Shown: positions 9,833 to 18,385, counted from the stretch's first letter. The stretch: DNA of 55,998 nt from Methanobacteriaceae archaeon (GCA_027318585.1 DAHVOW010000011.1:1-55998); one strand, 5' to 3'. Notes: generated by a model not told the origin, from the letters alone. A program made the numbers and translations.

Positions 9833-11887
9833 TCACCCCGTTATTTTCTGTACACTAGCGGCAGAAACTTTGAGTTCAGGCATCTTAGCGAATGGATCTA
9901 ACTGATCTCCACTAGTTAGTATGTTTGCTGCACTTTCAGCAAAGTGGAAGGGTATGAACACCGTTCCTTTAATGATGTCTGGGGTGACTTTAGCACCAAT
10001 TTCGATTTCTCCACGTCGGGTTTTGACACGGACCATCTCTTTGTTCTTAATGCCAAGTTCAGCTGCGTCTTCAGTATTAATTTCAACCCATCCAGAGGGC
10101 ATTTCACGATCCAGGGTTTCTGATCTTCGGGTCATACTACCGGTGTGCCAGTGGAACAACGATCGTCCAGTGGTGAGTATAAATGGATACTCTTCGTCTG
10201 GATTTTCTGCTGGTGGTTTCCATTCGATAGCTTTGAATACACCCAGACCATCTGCAGTGGCAAATCTTTCAGCATGGAGTATGGGAGTTCCGGGGTGCTC
10301 TTCATCTGGGCATGGCCAGTGCAGTGCTTCAGGTTTGGATAGCCTTTCTTGGTTCATTCCTGCGTATTGGGGAGTCACGCTTCTAACTTCTTCAAATATC
10401 TCCTGTGGGGAGTTGAAATTGAATAGATCGGATCCCATTCTGGTAGCGATTTCAGATACTATGGCCCAATCATCTCTAGCTTCACCAGGGCCATCCACGG
10501 CTTTCCTAACATATTGCACCCTCCTTTCGGTACTGGTGAAGGTTCCGTCTTTTTCAGCCCAAGACATGGCAGGGAGTACTACGTCGGCCAGGGCGGCGGT
10601 TTCGGTAAGGAAGATATCCTGTACCACTAAGAAGTCCAGGTTGTTTAATGCGGCTTCCACGTGTTGGATGTCAGGATCAGATACCATGGGGTTTTCTCCC
10701 ATGATGTACAGTCCCTTAATATCTCCATCGTGAGCGGCGTGCATTATCTCCACAACGGTCAGACCCGGAGTGGGTGATAAAGCACTGCATCCCCAGGAGG
10801 TTTCCATTTTAGATACAAGTTCTTCGTTGATAACGGCTTGGTATCCTGGGAAGCTCACAGGGAGAGCGCCCATGTCACATGCTCCTTGCACGTTATTTTG
10901 TCCTCTTAAGGGGTTAACTCCAGTTCCTGGTCTTCCAATGTTACCGGTGAGCATGGCCAGGTTGGAAGTGGACATAACGTTTTCTGTACCCACGGTGTGT
11001 TGGGTGATACCCATGGAGAATAGAAGAGCCGCGTTGTCAGCTTTAGCATACATAATGGCAGCTTCCCTGATGAGTTCAGGTGCAACTCCAGTTATCTTTG
11101 AAACTTCTTCAACTGGGTATTTTTTGACCATGGCTTTCAGTTCTTCGAAGTCTGTAGTACGGTTTTCAATGAATTCTTTATCCTCGAGGCCTTCCTCCAA
11201 GATCACGTTCATCATACCATTTAACAGGGCTACGTCGGTTCCAGATTTGAAGGGCAAGTAAAGATCAGCTTGTTTAGCAGAAGGTGTGAACCTGGGGTCT
11301 GCCACCATGATTTTAGCGCCCTTATCCTTGGCTTGTAATACCCTTCTCCACATCAGAGGGTGTTGTTCCAGCGTGTTGGTTCCAATCAGGAACACCACAT
11401 CGGCATGAGCACAACTTTCCAGTGAGTTGGTCATGGCACCTGATCCAAAGGTCTGGGCCAATCCTGCCACTGAAGGGCCGTGACACAGTCTTGCGCAGTG
11501 ATCTACGTTGTTGGTTCCAATAACGGTTCTTACAAACTTCTGAAATACGTAGTTTTCTTCGTTTGTACATCTGGCTGAGGAAAGGAATGCCAATTGTTCG
11601 GCATTTGATTCTTTCATTTCACTTAATTTAGATGCAACTAAGTCCAGTGCTTCGTCCCAAGTCGCTTCTCTAAATTTACCACCTTCTTTGATTAAAGGGG
11701 TGGTTAATCGGTCGTCTCGGTGCACGAATTCATATGAAAAATTACCTTTTGGGCATAGTTTTCCTTCGTTTACCGGGTTTCTTTTCCATGGTTCAACTCC
11801 GACAAGCCGTCCATCAACGCTTACCAAGTTGAATCCACATCCACATCCACAATAAGGACATGTGGTTGGTGTGTATTCTAGATTCAT
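9833..11887 (-). CDS. fdhA: Formate dehydrogenase alpha subunit (molybdopterin, cysteine form)
   Basis: FdhA oxidises formate to CO2 at a Mo or W bis-pterin cofactor. At 684 residues it matches the methanogen FdhA length. The N terminus has the [4Fe-4S] motif CPYCGCGCGFN with the fourth cysteine in KLCPKGN (Cys45). The catalytic position in ARLCHGPSVAG is Cys135, encoded by TGT (codon at 11483-11485) and not by TGA, so this is not a selenoprotein. TNTLEQHP, the GRPGTGVNPLRGQNNVQGACDMG stretch and the C-terminal domain with TGRSLFHWHTG fit the DMSO-reductase superfamily. The start follows AGGAGGT. It has its own likely promoter with tandem upstream repeats (11993-12016), downstream of the fdhC terminator. 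Confidence 0.96.
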   Translation of the reverse strand: MNLEYTPTTCPYCGCGCGFNLVSVDGRLVGVEPWKRNPVNEGKLCPKGNFSYEFVHRDDRLTTPLIKEGGKFREATWDEALDLVASKLSEMKESNAEQLAFLSSARCTNEENYVFQKFVRTVIGTNNVDHCARLCHGPSVAGLAQTFGSGAMTNSLESCAHADVVFLIGTNTLEQHPLMWRRVLQAKDKGAKIMVADPRFTPSAKQADLYLPFKSGTDVALLNGMMNVILEEGLEDKEFIENRTTDFEELKAMVKKYPVEEVSKITGVAPELIREAAIMYAKADNAALLFSMGITQHTVGTENVMSTSNLAMLTGNIGRPGTGVNPLRGQNNVQGACDMGALPVSFPGYQAVINEELVSKMETSWGCSALSPTPGLTVVEIMHAAHDGDIKGLYIMGENPMVSDPDIQHVEAALNNLDFLVVQDIFLTETAALADVVLPAMSWAEKDGTFTSTERRVQYVRKAVDGPGEARDDWAIVSEIATRMGSDLFNFNSPQEIFEEVRSVTPQYAGMNQERLSKPEALHWPCPDEEHPGTPILHAERFATADGLGVFKAIEWKPPAENPDEEYPFILTTGRSLFHWHTGSMTRRSETLDREMPSGWVEINTEDAAELGIKNKEMVRVKTRRGEIEIGAKVTPDIIKGTVFIPFHFAESAANILTSGDQLDPFAKMPELKVSAASVQKITG

Positions 11888-11977
11888 GATATACCTCCTG
11901 GAATGTTCACGAATTTTTTAGTTGTTATTCAGTCAAGCATGAATTATTTTTTTTTAGTTATTTTGTAAGACTTCAAT

Positions 11978-11989
11978 TAATTTATACAA
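11978..11989 (-). promoter_or_regulatory. Putative TATA box for the fdhA operon
   Basis: The minus strand reads TTGTATAAATTA. The expected start site is near 11957, giving a leader of about 70 nt before the fdhA ATG. It lies directly below a tandem repeat that could bind an activator. Confidence 0.5.
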
Positions 11990-11992
11990 TTA

Positions 11993-12016
11993 TATTTGTA
12001 TGAATATTTGTATGAA
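11993..12016 (-). repeat. Tandem 12-bp direct repeat upstream of the fdhA promoter
   Basis: TATTTGTATGAA occurs twice in tandem without a spacer (11993-12004 and 12005-12016), with a weaker AGTATGAATAA nearby at 12030-12040. It abuts the upstream side of the putative TATA/BRE of fdhA, the position where archaeal activators bind. Confidence 0.6.
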
Positions 12017-12054
12017 AAAACTTCCCTTTAGTATGAATAAAAAATAAAAAAAAT

Positions 12055-12075
12055 TAAGGGAAGTAAGTTCCCTTA
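12055..12075 (-). terminator. Terminator-like hairpin after fdhC
   Basis: TAAGGGAA and TTCCCTTA form an 8-bp stem with a 5-nt loop that includes the fdhC stop codon. On the minus strand it is followed by T-rich runs (12037-12053). It would separate fdhC transcription from the fdhA operon, or allow partial read-through. Confidence 0.65.
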
Positions 12076-12903
12076 GTCGGATCCTCTCAGGTAGGTCCAC
12101 CAGTAAATGGCACCTACAAATATGGCTCCACCAACGATGTTACCCAGGGTAGCTGGAATCATGTTGTTCATGAAGAACTGGCTCCAGGTTACTCCACCCA
12201 GGAATATTCCCATTGGAATAAAGAACATGTTGGCCACAACGTGCTCAAATCCGGTAGCAACGAAAGCAAATATTGGGAACCAGATACCGAATATTTTACC
12301 AATAATATCATCTGAAGCAATAGCCAGGTAAACGGCCAGACAAACCAGCCAGTTACATCCAATGGCCCTCCAGAATACCTGCATCCAGGTCAAGGAAGTC
12401 ACGGTTTTACCAGCGGCTACAAACTGAGCGCCTCCTAATGCCTTAGTTTTGGCAACGGTCAGTGCTCCTGCATCCCATGGTGGAACGGCAAGAATACCAG
12501 AAAGATAAGCTAAACAGTAGGCGACAAACAGGGCTCCTACAAGGTTGAAAATCCAACTAACTACCCAGTTTCGACCTAAACCCATCCAACTTGCTTTTCC
12601 TTTTAAAATACCCATAGGCATGTACATACAGTTACCTGTAAACAGTTCTGAACCGGCAATAACGACCAGCATCAGTCCCACAGGGAACACCGCACCAAAG
12701 AGTAACTTTACAATACCTGGCGGAGCACCTGCAGCGGCTAGACCACCAGTAACAACTTCGGCCAAAAGGCCTCCAAACGCAATATATGCACCAGCTAAAA
12801 AGCTCAAGATAATCAAGTTGCTTAGCGGAGCAGAATTTTTTAGCTCAGCTATGGCAACACATGCCTTGGCTGTATCAGCAGGTGACTTAAACGACGATGC
12901 CAT
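12073..12903 (-). CDS. fdhC: Formate/nitrite-family transporter, probable formate channel
   Basis: The 276-residue membrane protein belongs to the FNT family, which moves formate across the membrane. It has an N-terminal KSPADTAKACVAIAELKN segment and about six hydrophobic segments: roughly residues 28-50, 65-88, 108-135, 170-195, 200-225 and 245-270. Family motifs include AFGGLLAEVV, GSELFTGNCMYMP and FEHVVANMFFIPMGI. The start is preceded by AGAGGTG with a 6-nt spacer. It is the first gene of the fdhCAB order known in Methanobacterium formicicum. A terminator-like hairpin follows it, and the next genes have their own promoter-like region, so transporter and enzyme levels could be set separately. 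Confidence 0.94.
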   Translation of the reverse strand: MASSFKSPADTAKACVAIAELKNSAPLSNLIILSFLAGAYIAFGGLLAEVVTGGLAAAGAPPGIVKLLFGAVFPVGLMLVVIAGSELFTGNCMYMPMGILKGKASWMGLGRNWVVSWIFNLVGALFVAYCLAYLSGILAVPPWDAGALTVAKTKALGGAQFVAAGKTVTSLTWMQVFWRAIGCNWLVCLAVYLAIASDDIIGKIFGIWFPIFAFVATGFEHVVANMFFIPMGIFLGGVTWSQFFMNNMIPATLGNIVGGAIFVGAIYWWTYLRGSD

Positions 12904-12953
12904 ATTTTTTCACCTCTTAATTCTTCATAATTAATGATTATAAGTTCTTGTTT

Positions 12954-12966
12954 AGGTTTATAACCT
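12954..12966 (-). promoter_or_regulatory. Dyad overlapping a TATA-like element upstream of fdhC
   Basis: AGGTT and AACCT flank TAT, and the minus strand reads AGGTTATAAACCT, which contains a TATA-like core about 55 bp before the fdhC start. A further dyad, TGCG-AAA-CGCA, lies at 12999-13009. Both are candidate control sites; the rest of the 12904-13199 spacer shows no gene. Confidence 0.35.
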
Positions 12967-13199
12967 TTTACTGTTAATATTAAATCGAAAGACATAAATG
13001 CGAAACGCAAATTTTTGTTAATCGAATCTGTATTTAACTCACAAAAAAAAGTAGGGATTCATCATGTTCTGAATTAAGTGAATAAGAAAATTCTAATAAA
13101 AAAAATATTTTATAATTATTTATACCTAAGAATTGAGTTCCCCAATTCATCACGATTAATATAAAGATAAAAATATGGTAGGGGGTGTCCTCTATTTGA

Positions 13200-13544
13200 T
13201 TAGGATTTTTTGCCCCTGATTTGTTCCTGGATTCTTTTCTGGATTTCATATTCATCTTTGCCAATGATGAACTCTTCAATTTCTTTATCCAGTACTTCTT
13301 TAGCTTGTCCGTAAATCTGATCTTTCACTTCAGCATCTAGATCTTCTTCATCTTTGGCAATAATGAATTCATCTATTTCCTTATCCAGAGTCAAGGTGCA
13401 CTGTCCAATGATATGATCCATTAACTCTTTCTGAAGATCATCTTCTAATTCACAATTAAGGTGTGCTTTAACTTTTTCATCGTAATCTTTTTTCAAATCA
13501 GCCTTCATTTCATCTTTTATAGTTTCTGCACGTTTTTCTGCCAT
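13200..13544 (-). CDS. Small acidic repeat protein of unknown function
   Basis: The 114-residue protein is highly charged, rich in Glu, Asp and Lys, and predicted mostly helical. It has an internal 33-residue repeat. The units begin near residues 41 (ELMDHIIGQ), 74 (EVKDQIYGQ) and 107 (RIQEQIRGK, partial), and the first two share LDKEIDEFIIAKDE / LDKEIEEFIIGKDE. There is no membrane segment and there are only two cysteines. The ATG follows AAGGGG with an 8-nt spacer. It is divergent from the taw2-like gene and downstream of nothing obvious, so it is probably monocistronic. I do not recognise the family; a helical scaffold or binding protein is only a guess. Confidence 0.7.
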   Translation of the reverse strand: MAEKRAETIKDEMKADLKKDYDEKVKAHLNCELEDDLQKELMDHIIGQCTLTLDKEIDEFIIAKDEEDLDAEVKDQIYGQAKEVLDKEIEEFIIGKDEYEIQKRIQEQIRGKKS

Positions 13545-13679
13545 TGTAAAAACCCCTTCTTAATAATAGAAATTTATTTATCTATTGTATAAATCTTTTT
13601 TCTTTTTTTTCTGAAAGATAATCGATTCAACAACTCACGGATAAAATTATAATCAAAAATCGCATTATATATTATATCT

Positions 13680-14414
13680 ATGAAGGGCAAGATCCTCGGC
13701 GACATACTCCTGGTTAAAGAAGTTAATGATGATCTCCAGGAACTTCTCAAAATCCCGGGTGTTAACAAAATCGTCAAATTGGGGCATATCAGCGGGCCTC
13801 AAAGAAAGCCAGAAGTGGAGCTTTTATGGGGTGAAGGTACCGAAACCATCCATAAGGAAAATAAATGTCTTTTTAAAATGGATGTATCCCAGGTAATGTG
13901 GTCCAAGGGAAACACCGCCGAAAGAATAAGATTAGCCAAAATGGTAGGTGAAGATGAAACAGTGGTGGACCTCTTCGCAGGAATAGGTTACTTCTCCATT
14001 CCCATCGCTGTTCATTCCCGACCAGCTAAGGTGTACGCAGTGGAGATAAACCCCGTATCCCACCATTATCTTAGGGAGAATATTATCCTCAACCAAGTAG
14101 CTGATGTTGTGGAACCTGTCTTAGGTAATTGTCGTGACGTTGCACCCCAAAAAGTGGCCGACCGGGTTCTAATGGGGTACATAGGCAACACACACGAATA
14201 CCTGGACGTGGCCATGAGCACCCTCCGGGCCGGGGGTGTTATCCACTACCACGAGTCGGTCCCTGAAAAATTAAAATTCACCCGCCCAGTGGAGAGGATA
14301 AAAAGGGCGGCTGGGGATCGGGAAGTGGAAATACTTAACCAGAGCGTGATTAAAAAATATTCTCCAGGAGTATATCACGTGGTGATTGATGCCAGGATAG
14401 GAATTAGGTGTTAG
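13680..14414 (+). CDS. taw2: Wyosine-pathway tRNA(Phe) aminocarboxypropyltransferase (TYW2/Taw2-like), Trm5 superfamily
   Basis: The 244-residue protein is a class I SAM-fold enzyme of the Trm5/TYW2 group that modifies G37-derived wyosine in tRNA-Phe. Motifs seen are VMWSKGNTAERIRLA, VDLFAGIGYFSIPIA (SAM-binding loop), YAVEINP, NCRDVAP and ADRVLMGYIGNT. The ADRVxMGY form in place of the Trm5 N[LP]P motif is why I favour Taw2, the transferase that adds the aminocarboxypropyl group, over the N1-methyltransferase. TATA-like sequence lies close upstream, so the message may be leaderless or nearly so. The downstream nitroreductase starts one base after its stop codon, indicating co-transcription. 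Confidence 0.78.
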   Translation: MKGKILGDILLVKEVNDDLQELLKIPGVNKIVKLGHISGPQRKPEVELLWGEGTETIHKENKCLFKMDVSQVMWSKGNTAERIRLAKMVGEDETVVDLFAGIGYFSIPIAVHSRPAKVYAVEINPVSHHYLRENIILNQVADVVEPVLGNCRDVAPQKVADRVLMGYIGNTHEYLDVAMSTLRAGGVIHYHESVPEKLKFTRPVERIKRAAGDREVEILNQSVIKKYSPGVYHVVIDARIGIRC

Positions 14415-14415
14415 T

Positions 14416-14934
14416 ATGGACCTTTTTGAGGCTATAAAGGGGAGAAGAAGTATTAGAAAATTTAAAAAAGACATAGTAGATGATGAAGTTCTAAAAAAGG
14501 TGATCGAAGCTGGTGTATGGGCGCCATCTGCTGGAAATCTACAAAGCTGGGAAGTGGTGGTGGTTAAAAATCCCGAAACAAAGGAAAAACTGGCGGCTGC
14601 AGCGTATTTAAGGGAATTTTTAGCTGAAGCACCACTTATCTTGGTCCTATGTGCCAACCAACATGTTTGTGCATCCACTTATAACAATCGAGGAAGTGAA
14701 CTTTACTGTATACAGGATGCCGCCTGTGCTGGCCAGAACATCTTACTCGCTGCCCATGCCCTGGGGCTGGGTGCATGCTGGGTGGGTGCCTTTGATGAAG
14801 ATTTGGTGGCCCACCACCTTCATCTTGCTCCGGGATTGAGGCCGGTAGCATTGATACCCCTAGGGTATCCTGATGAAAATCCATTGCCTCCGCCTAGAGA
14901 TGATATGGAGGAATTCATACACTTTGAAGGATAA
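14416..14934 (+). CDS. Nitroreductase-family flavoprotein
   Basis: The 172-residue protein belongs to the FMN-dependent nitroreductase superfamily. The N-terminal KGRRSIRKFKKDIVDDEVLKKVIEAGVWAPSAGNLQSWEVVVV is the FMN-binding signature, and the C-terminal AGQNILLAAHALGLGACWVGAF and LIPLGYP are also typical. The natural substrate cannot be read from sequence. It begins one base after the taw2-like stop, using an AGGTG ribosome site inside the end of that gene, so the two are co-transcribed. A strong hairpin terminator covers its stop codon. Confidence 0.88.
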   Translation: MDLFEAIKGRRSIRKFKKDIVDDEVLKKVIEAGVWAPSAGNLQSWEVVVVKNPETKEKLAAAAYLREFLAEAPLILVLCANQHVCASTYNNRGSELYCIQDAACAGQNILLAAHALGLGACWVGAFDEDLVAHHLHLAPGLRPVALIPLGYPDENPLPPPRDDMEEFIHFEG

Positions 14935-14966
14935 CATCTATCTCAAAGAAATAGATGTTAGTTTTT
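14932..14966 (+). terminator. Intrinsic-like terminator after the nitroreductase gene
   Basis: TAACATCTAT and ATAGATGTTA form a perfect 10-bp stem with a 9-nt loop, followed within 1-2 nt by TTTTT. The stop codon is part of the stem. Confidence 0.75.
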
Positions 14967-15304
14967 AATAAAATTTCTCTGGATTTATTTTTAGGAATAT
15001 ATTAATATTATTCTAATCCCTAAGCCCGTCGCAACTGCTAGATTGTATCCTATGATAATATAAAAATAGCGGATGATGTCTTTCAAGCAGATATAACAAT
15101 CTAAATCCTGCAAAAAAAGCATTTAGAAATCTTAAAGTTGATCAATTTTTATTTTTCCCTTTAAAATGTATTTTTCTGTTCTCTAATTTTAAAAAATTTT
15201 CTAAACACAGATTGAAAAATGCAAAGCTTTTATATAAGGTCGAGCATAATTAAAAGTACAAGTCAATATTGTTCGCAATGAACAATATTTTTGAGAGGAT
15301 GATC
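14967..15304. other. Intergenic leader region upstream of the first sensor gene
   Basis: No coding region was seen in this AT-rich stretch. A TATA-like element TTTTATATAA lies at about 15228-15237, placing a start site near 15260. The short leader then contains the 10-bp inverted repeat at 15265-15289 and a GAGAGG ribosome site. Confidence 0.5.
15265..15289 (+). promoter_or_regulatory. Perfect 10-bp inverted repeat in the leader of the first sensor gene
   Basis: AATATTGTTC and GAACAATATT are separated by GCAAT and followed by TTTT. The repeat lies between the expected start site and the ribosome site, 15 nt before the ATG at 15305. It could act as a DNA operator or as an RNA hairpin limiting transcription or translation. 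Confidence 0.6.
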
Positions 15305-18300
15305 ATGTCAGCAACAAAAATTCTAGTGGTGGAAGATGAAGGATTAACTGCCATGGAACTCCAGAGAAAATTAAGATACTGGGGTTATGATGTCCCCACG
15401 TTTGCCTTTTCCAGTAAAGAAGCAGTTCAGAAAGCTGAAAAAATTCTACCAGACTTGGTTCTAATGGACATAGTCCTGAAGGGAGAAGGAGATGGAATCG
15501 ATGCTGCTCGGAAAATTAAGGATCTTTTCGATATTCCAATCATATATCTCACTGCTCATGTGGATGACCAAACCCGTGAAAGAGCGGAAGAAACCCGGCC
15601 TTATGCCTATCTAACTAAACCATTCGAGGAGAATGAACTTCATCAGAAAATTGAAGAAGCTCTTTTCAATCATAAAGCAGAAAAAAGATTAACTCAAAGT
15701 GGGGAGTTGATAGATAATAAATTAACGAATTCAGGAGTAATCGTCACTGATAATAATGGATGTGTAAGATTTTTAAATGATATGGCTGTTAAATTAACTG
15801 GCTTCAATGTTTCTGATGCCTTATACAGAGACCTGTCTGAAATTTTTCCCATAGAGGCCATCAAAAACTCTGAAAAATCTGAAAACTATCTTAACAATAT
15901 AATTAATATCTACAGCACGGAATCTGATAGAACCACTATTATAACTCCTGAAAATGAAGAAATTCAAATCAAATACAACATCACTCCCATTGAAGATGAT
16001 GAAGGAAAACTGTTTGGTGTAAACATCATCTTTGAGGATGTGAGTCAGGAAGTGAAGAGTGAAGAAGCTTTACTTGAAAGTGAAAAATGGTTCAGAGGAA
16101 TTTTCAAACAATCACCACTGGCCCTGGCGGTCTTCGATTCTGGAGGAAAATTGATAGATGCAAATCCCGCTTGTCTGGAATTATGGAGTGCAAATGATGT
16201 AGAGGAATTAATGACTTCTGAGCTTTTCAAAGACTTTAAACTAAGTGAAGATGAACAAGAAATCCTTAATTCGGGTAATAAGAATATTACATATGAAATA
16301 GAGCTTGATCTGGATGTCAAGGGCAAAGATGGTAACGTTAATAGAACTGATTCTGGACAAACCTGTTTGGAAGTTATGATAAGTTCTATTCAGGAGAATG
16401 ATAAAGAAAAACGTTATATCTGCCAATTTAGGGATATTACAGCCCATAAAGTCATAGAACAAACACTGCAGAAAAATTGTGATGATTACCGAGATGTATT
16501 GGAAAGTATTGATCACAGCATAGTGGTCCTGGATTCAGAATTTCACGCAAAATATTTAAACCAAGCAGCCATGGCTTTATCTCCCTTACCTGCACCGGAG
16601 GTTAATGGAAAAAATCTGGACCGCATATTCCCATTTCTGGATGATGCTGACATCCATGATGCTATAAATACCGCCATGGATTCTGAAATCCCCCAAAACC
16701 TTATCAAGAAATGTAAAATTAACTCCGAAGAACTTTACCTCCAGTTAGACATCTTCACCTCTCTCAGTGGCTTAAATCTAATAATAAACGATGTAACTCT
16801 GCAAAAAATCCAAGAAAATGAATTAAGAAGTTCTGAAAGACTTCATCGTTCCATGGTCGAGGAAAATAATGACATCGTGTGCCGTTTCACGCCTGAAGCC
16901 AAATTAACCTATGCAAACCCTGCATACAACCGTTATTTCGGGGAACATCCATATGGAAGCCCTGTATTTGCAATTCATGGCTCTGAACAGGATAAATTCA
17001 TAGGAATGATGGATCCGGTGACTGTTGAAAATCCAGTGACCATTTTTGAGGGACCAATGGAGGTTTCAGATGGTGACATCCGATGGTGGCAATGGGTGGT
17101 AACGGCCATTTTCAACGAAGATAAAACGATTTCCGAGTTCCAAGCCGTAGGTCGTGAAATTACTCCTCATAAAGAAAAAGAAGAAGCTCTGGAGGCACAA
17201 CTCCATCATCTGGGTCTGGAAATGGAACAGAATCAAGCGGCGCAGGAATCTGTAAAGGATAATCTGGAATCTGAAATTCAACGGATCAGGACTAAAGAAG
17301 AGCGGCTGGAAAAAACCAGGGAAGAAATGCAGAAAAAACTTCAAAAAAAGGATGAAGAACTGTCTAAAACTAAAATTTCATTTAACAAAAGGGTAAGATC
17401 CCTTGAAGAACGCGAAAATAAACTAACAAATCTCAACCGGAACCTGGAAGTGGAATTAAAAACACTCCAAACTGAACTATTAAAGTCCCAGGAAAATTTT
17501 GATGCAGAACTGGCACTTCAAAGACAGTCGGAATTAGAGATCCAGAACAAATATGATAAAACGGAGATTAAACTACAAAGAATATCTGAAAAACTTAAAG
17601 AAACCGTTTCTAAATTTAATGACACATTAAACGATAAAAATAGGATTATTAATGATCAAAAATTAGAATTAAGACGTTTAGATGAGTCATCTCAACAATT
17701 AAAACAAAAGGACCTGGAAAGCAGAGAAGCACTGGAGAAAAGAGAAGAAGTACTAAAAAATCTATACCAACGATTCCGTAACAATGTGAACATGATTTCC
17801 AGTTTAAACAGTCTGCAATCCGAGTACATGATGGATCAAATGGTAAGACAATTCCAGGAAAACCGTAATCACATGAAGGCCATTGCCCTGGTACATCAAA
17901 AGCTTTATCAGTCCCCTGATCTGGAAAATATTGACTTTAAGGAGTACATCCAGAACTTAACCAGTTATGTTCTCAGATCATCCGGAGTAAATGGAATAAG
18001 TATAGATATCAACGCTACTGATGTCTCTGTGGATATGGACACCGCCATCATGGGTGGTATGATTGTTAATGAACTGGTATCTAACTCTATTAAACACGCT
18101 TTCCCCATACAAAAAGAAGGGACCATCCGTATCCAGGCCCATAGAGATGCCAATGAACTATCCATTACCGTCTCCGATGATGGTATCGGACTCCCCGAAT
18201 ATTTCGATCTGGAAAAAACTGAATCCCTAGGAATTAAATTGGTAAATACCTTTATTGAACAAGTTAGTGGTCAAATAGAGATTAATGGTGATGTGGGAAC

Positions 18301-18385
18301 TGAATTCCAGATAAAAATACCCCTTACCCAGCCAATGGATCAAATATTAGGCTACAATAAAAATATAGCTAAATCTGCTAAATAA
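15305..18385 (+). CDS. Receiver-multi-PAS sensor with HisKA_2/HATPase domain lacking the phospho-accepting His
   Basis: The 1026-residue cytoplasmic protein (no membrane segment seen) starts with a receiver domain: VVEDEG, the phospho-acceptor Asp in LVLMDIVLK, then TAH and TKPF. About four PAS-like domains cover residues 130-625, and a long charged coiled coil spans about 635-815. A HisKA_2-like dimerisation segment and an HATPase_c domain follow. The ATP domain keeps its N box (NELVSNSIKHAF), DDGIGLP and SLGIKLV. At the usual HHRVKNN site it reads Tyr821-Gln822-RFRNN, so both histidines are absent. I choose ATG 15305 (MSATKILVVEDE) because GAGAGG precedes it; an ATG 12 codons earlier falls in the leader hairpin. 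It lies immediately upstream of a similar sensor with intact histidines. Confidence 0.85.
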   Translation: MSATKILVVEDEGLTAMELQRKLRYWGYDVPTFAFSSKEAVQKAEKILPDLVLMDIVLKGEGDGIDAARKIKDLFDIPIIYLTAHVDDQTRERAEETRPYAYLTKPFEENELHQKIEEALFNHKAEKRLTQSGELIDNKLTNSGVIVTDNNGCVRFLNDMAVKLTGFNVSDALYRDLSEIFPIEAIKNSEKSENYLNNIINIYSTESDRTTIITPENEEIQIKYNITPIEDDEGKLFGVNIIFEDVSQEVKSEEALLESEKWFRGIFKQSPLALAVFDSGGKLIDANPACLELWSANDVEELMTSELFKDFKLSEDEQEILNSGNKNITYEIELDLDVKGKDGNVNRTDSGQTCLEVMISSIQENDKEKRYICQFRDITAHKVIEQTLQKNCDDYRDVLESIDHSIVVLDSEFHAKYLNQAAMALSPLPAPEVNGKNLDRIFPFLDDADIHDAINTAMDSEIPQNLIKKCKINSEELYLQLDIFTSLSGLNLIINDVTLQKIQENELRSSERLHRSMVEENNDIVCRFTPEAKLTYANPAYNRYFGEHPYGSPVFAIHGSEQDKFIGMMDPVTVENPVTIFEGPMEVSDGDIRWWQWVVTAIFNEDKTISEFQAVGREITPHKEKEEALEAQLHHLGLEMEQNQAAQESVKDNLESEIQRIRTKEERLEKTREEMQKKLQKKDEELSKTKISFNKRVRSLEERENKLTNLNRNLEVELKTLQTELLKSQENFDAELALQRQSELEIQNKYDKTEIKLQRISEKLKETVSKFNDTLNDKNRIINDQKLELRRLDESSQQLKQKDLESREALEKREEVLKNLYQRFRNNVNMISSLNSLQSEYMMDQMVRQFQENRNHMKAIALVHQKLYQSPDLENIDFKEYIQNLTSYVLRSSGVNGISIDINATDVSVDMDTAIMGGMIVNELVSNSIKHAFPIQKEGTIRIQAHRDANELSITVSDDGIGLPEYFDLEKTESLGIKLVNTFIEQVSGQIEINGDVGTEFQIKIPLTQPMDQILGYNKNIAKSAK

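Noticed and set aside
9921..10733. 270-residue plus-strand open frame opposite fdhA
   Set aside because: It is entirely antisense to a clear, conserved fdhA and the product is a Ser/Pro-rich low-complexity shadow without a ribosome site.
11483..11485. Possible selenocysteine codon in fdhA
   Set aside because: The catalytic codon is TGT (Cys), not TGA.
13034..13279. 81-residue minus-strand frame near the small acidic protein
   Set aside because: It overlaps the acidic repeat protein in another frame, is Lys/Ser-rich then AT-driven hydrophobic, and lacks a ribosome site.
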